This document shows, one piece after another, positions 25,519 to 26,203 of a stretch of DNA of 26,203 nucleotides. Below the pieces are notes generated by a model. That model saw nothing but the letters and a program-made list of their open reading frames with translations. It ran no database searches and was not told where the DNA came from. Source of the stretch: Bacteroidales bacterium (lineage in GTDB: Bacteria > Bacteroidota > Bacteroidia > Bacteroidales > UBA3824); assembly GCA_017645985.1 (NCBI GenBank), contig JAGCNK010000220.1:1-26203 (forward strand). The letters are read 5' to 3'. Position 1 is the stretch's first letter, and the number at the start of each line of letters is the position of its first letter. The position numbers were made by a program, and so were the translations under genes.

Positions 25519-25526
25519 TACATTTG
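25519..25526 (+). promoter_or_regulatory. -7 element (TACATTTG) for the RRM gene, with long leader
   Basis: TACATTTG matches TAnnTTTG; a degenerate TTTA lies 18 nt upstream. The predicted start near 25533 leaves a leader of about 135 nt before the ATG at 25669. The leader has several TTTG-like and T-rich stretches but no hairpin or known riboswitch that I can recognise. Confidence 0.55.
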
Positions 25527-25668
25527 CACTTGAATAATTTTGAGTACTGACTTCGGAAAGAACTTTAATTTGCAACGAATGTGAATCCCATAGTTTGCTC
25601 TCAATGTTTGCTACCTCCATTTTATTCTATGCTATTTTATATTTTTACACTTTATTATTTTAACAACA

Positions 25669-26203
25669 ATGAACATTTACATTGCAAATTTAAAGCCTGA
25701 CTTCACTGACAGCGACTTGAATGAATTGTTTAAAGACTACGGAACTATCAATTCCGCAAAAATTATCTACGACAAAGAGACCAAGGTTTCCAAAGGATTC
25801 GGTTTTGTAGAGATGCCCAACGACGAAGAGGGTCAAAAAGCCATCGACGAACTCAACGGCGCTACTCTCGACGACAAAGTTATCAAGGTTTCGGTAGCAT
25901 TGCCTCCGCGTCAAAACGGTCAACAAAACCAAAACCGCGGATTCCAACGTCCTCAAGGTGGATTCAACAACGGCGGACAACGCAGATTCAACAACAACGG
26001 TGGCTTCCGCAACAACAACGGCGGATACCGCAACAACAATCATGGATTCCAACGCCGCGGCTACAACAACAACTACACCAACCAAGGCGGATACCGCAAC
26101 TACAATCAAAACCAAGGCGACGATCAATATGGCGGCTACAACCAAGGCTACAATCAAGGCGGCTACAACAACAACCGCTACAACAACGGCGGCTACAACA
26201 ACA
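25669..26203 (+). CDS. RRM RNA-binding protein with G/N/Y/R-rich tail (3' partial)
   Basis: The ATG at 25669 opens a frame with no stop before the window ends, at least 178 residues. Residues 1-78 form one RNA recognition motif: RNP2 is IYIANL (3-8) and RNP1 is KGFGFVEM (42-49), with the aromatic residues that stack on RNA. From about residue 79 the protein is low-complexity, built from short GG-Y/F-R/N/Q units (for example NNGGFRNNNGGYRNNN), without Asp/Glu clusters. Single-RRM proteins are common in Bacteroidota, where some act as global post-transcriptional regulators. The tail is unusually long and resembles eukaryotic hnRNP-type low-complexity domains. Its own promoter and a long leader separate it from the receptor operon. 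The C-terminus is unknown. Confidence 0.88.
   Translation, partial: MNIYIANLKPDFTDSDLNELFKDYGTINSAKIIYDKETKVSKGFGFVEMPNDEEGQKAIDELNGATLDDKVIKVSVALPPRQNGQQNQNRGFQRPQGGFNNGGQRRFNNNGGFRNNNGGYRNNNHGFQRRGYNNNYTNQGGYRNYNQNQGDDQYGGYNQGYNQGGYNNNRYNNGGYNN

Noticed and set aside
25690..26157. Minus-strand frame of 155 codons, Val/Ala-rich
   Set aside because: It is antisense to the RRM gene and arises from its repetitive G/N/Y codons; the plus-strand RRM motifs are unambiguous.

Overview
The window looks like a chromosomal segment of a Bacteroidota, probably a member of the Bacteroidales. The evidence is the rpoC tail followed by a DUF3467 gene, a PG_1098-type methyltransferase, TonB-dependent receptors with N-terminal carboxypeptidase-like domains, a TPR/SpoIIE phosphatase, an RRM protein, and several Bacteroidetes-type -7 elements (TAnnTTTG) upstream of genes. 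No tRNA, rRNA, insertion sequence, phage gene or CRISPR array was seen.

Layout. 1-461: end of rpoC and a DUF3467 gene, closed by an intrinsic terminator. 619-7415: a compact one-strand biosynthetic operon of the aryl-polyene/flexirubin (type II PKS-like) kind: ketosynthase, O-methyltransferase, two acyl carrier proteins, a ketosynthase fused to a chain-length-factor-like half, a GT2 glycosyltransferase, a third carrier protein and an AMP-forming acyl ligase. No ketoreductase, dehydratase, thioesterase or exporter is present. A PG_1098-like methyltransferase gene (7418-8593) follows with a 2-nt gap. 8684-16770: a TonB-dependent receptor, a membrane-anchored TPR/coiled-coil/SpoIIE phosphatase and a second TonB-dependent receptor with a large helical insertion, probably one transcription unit from a good TTTG-N20-TAAATTTG promoter.

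16771-18080 (minus): a VWA-domain protein and a small unknown partner, converging on the receptor gene with no intergenic base. 18081-18325 is a divergent promoter region with a palindrome and repeated half-sites. 18326-19123: ispE (MEP isoprenoid pathway). 19298-25477: a three-gene operon of two tandem related Cache-GAF-PAS membrane receptors that lack any recognisable output domain, and a protein with four zinc ribbons and a TM2 membrane domain. 25669-26203 (runs off the window): an RRM RNA-binding protein with a G/N/Y/R-rich low-complexity tail.

How the genes may work together. The first block would load a starter acid on a carrier protein by the ligase, extend it with the ketosynthases, methylate it and perhaps glycosylate it, borrowing reduction and dehydration from fatty-acid synthesis or genes elsewhere. 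The second block suggests outer-membrane uptake linked to a phosphatase signalling protein. The third block is a sensory unit whose output must act through protein-protein contacts or a partner encoded elsewhere. These functional links are inferences from gene order and domains.
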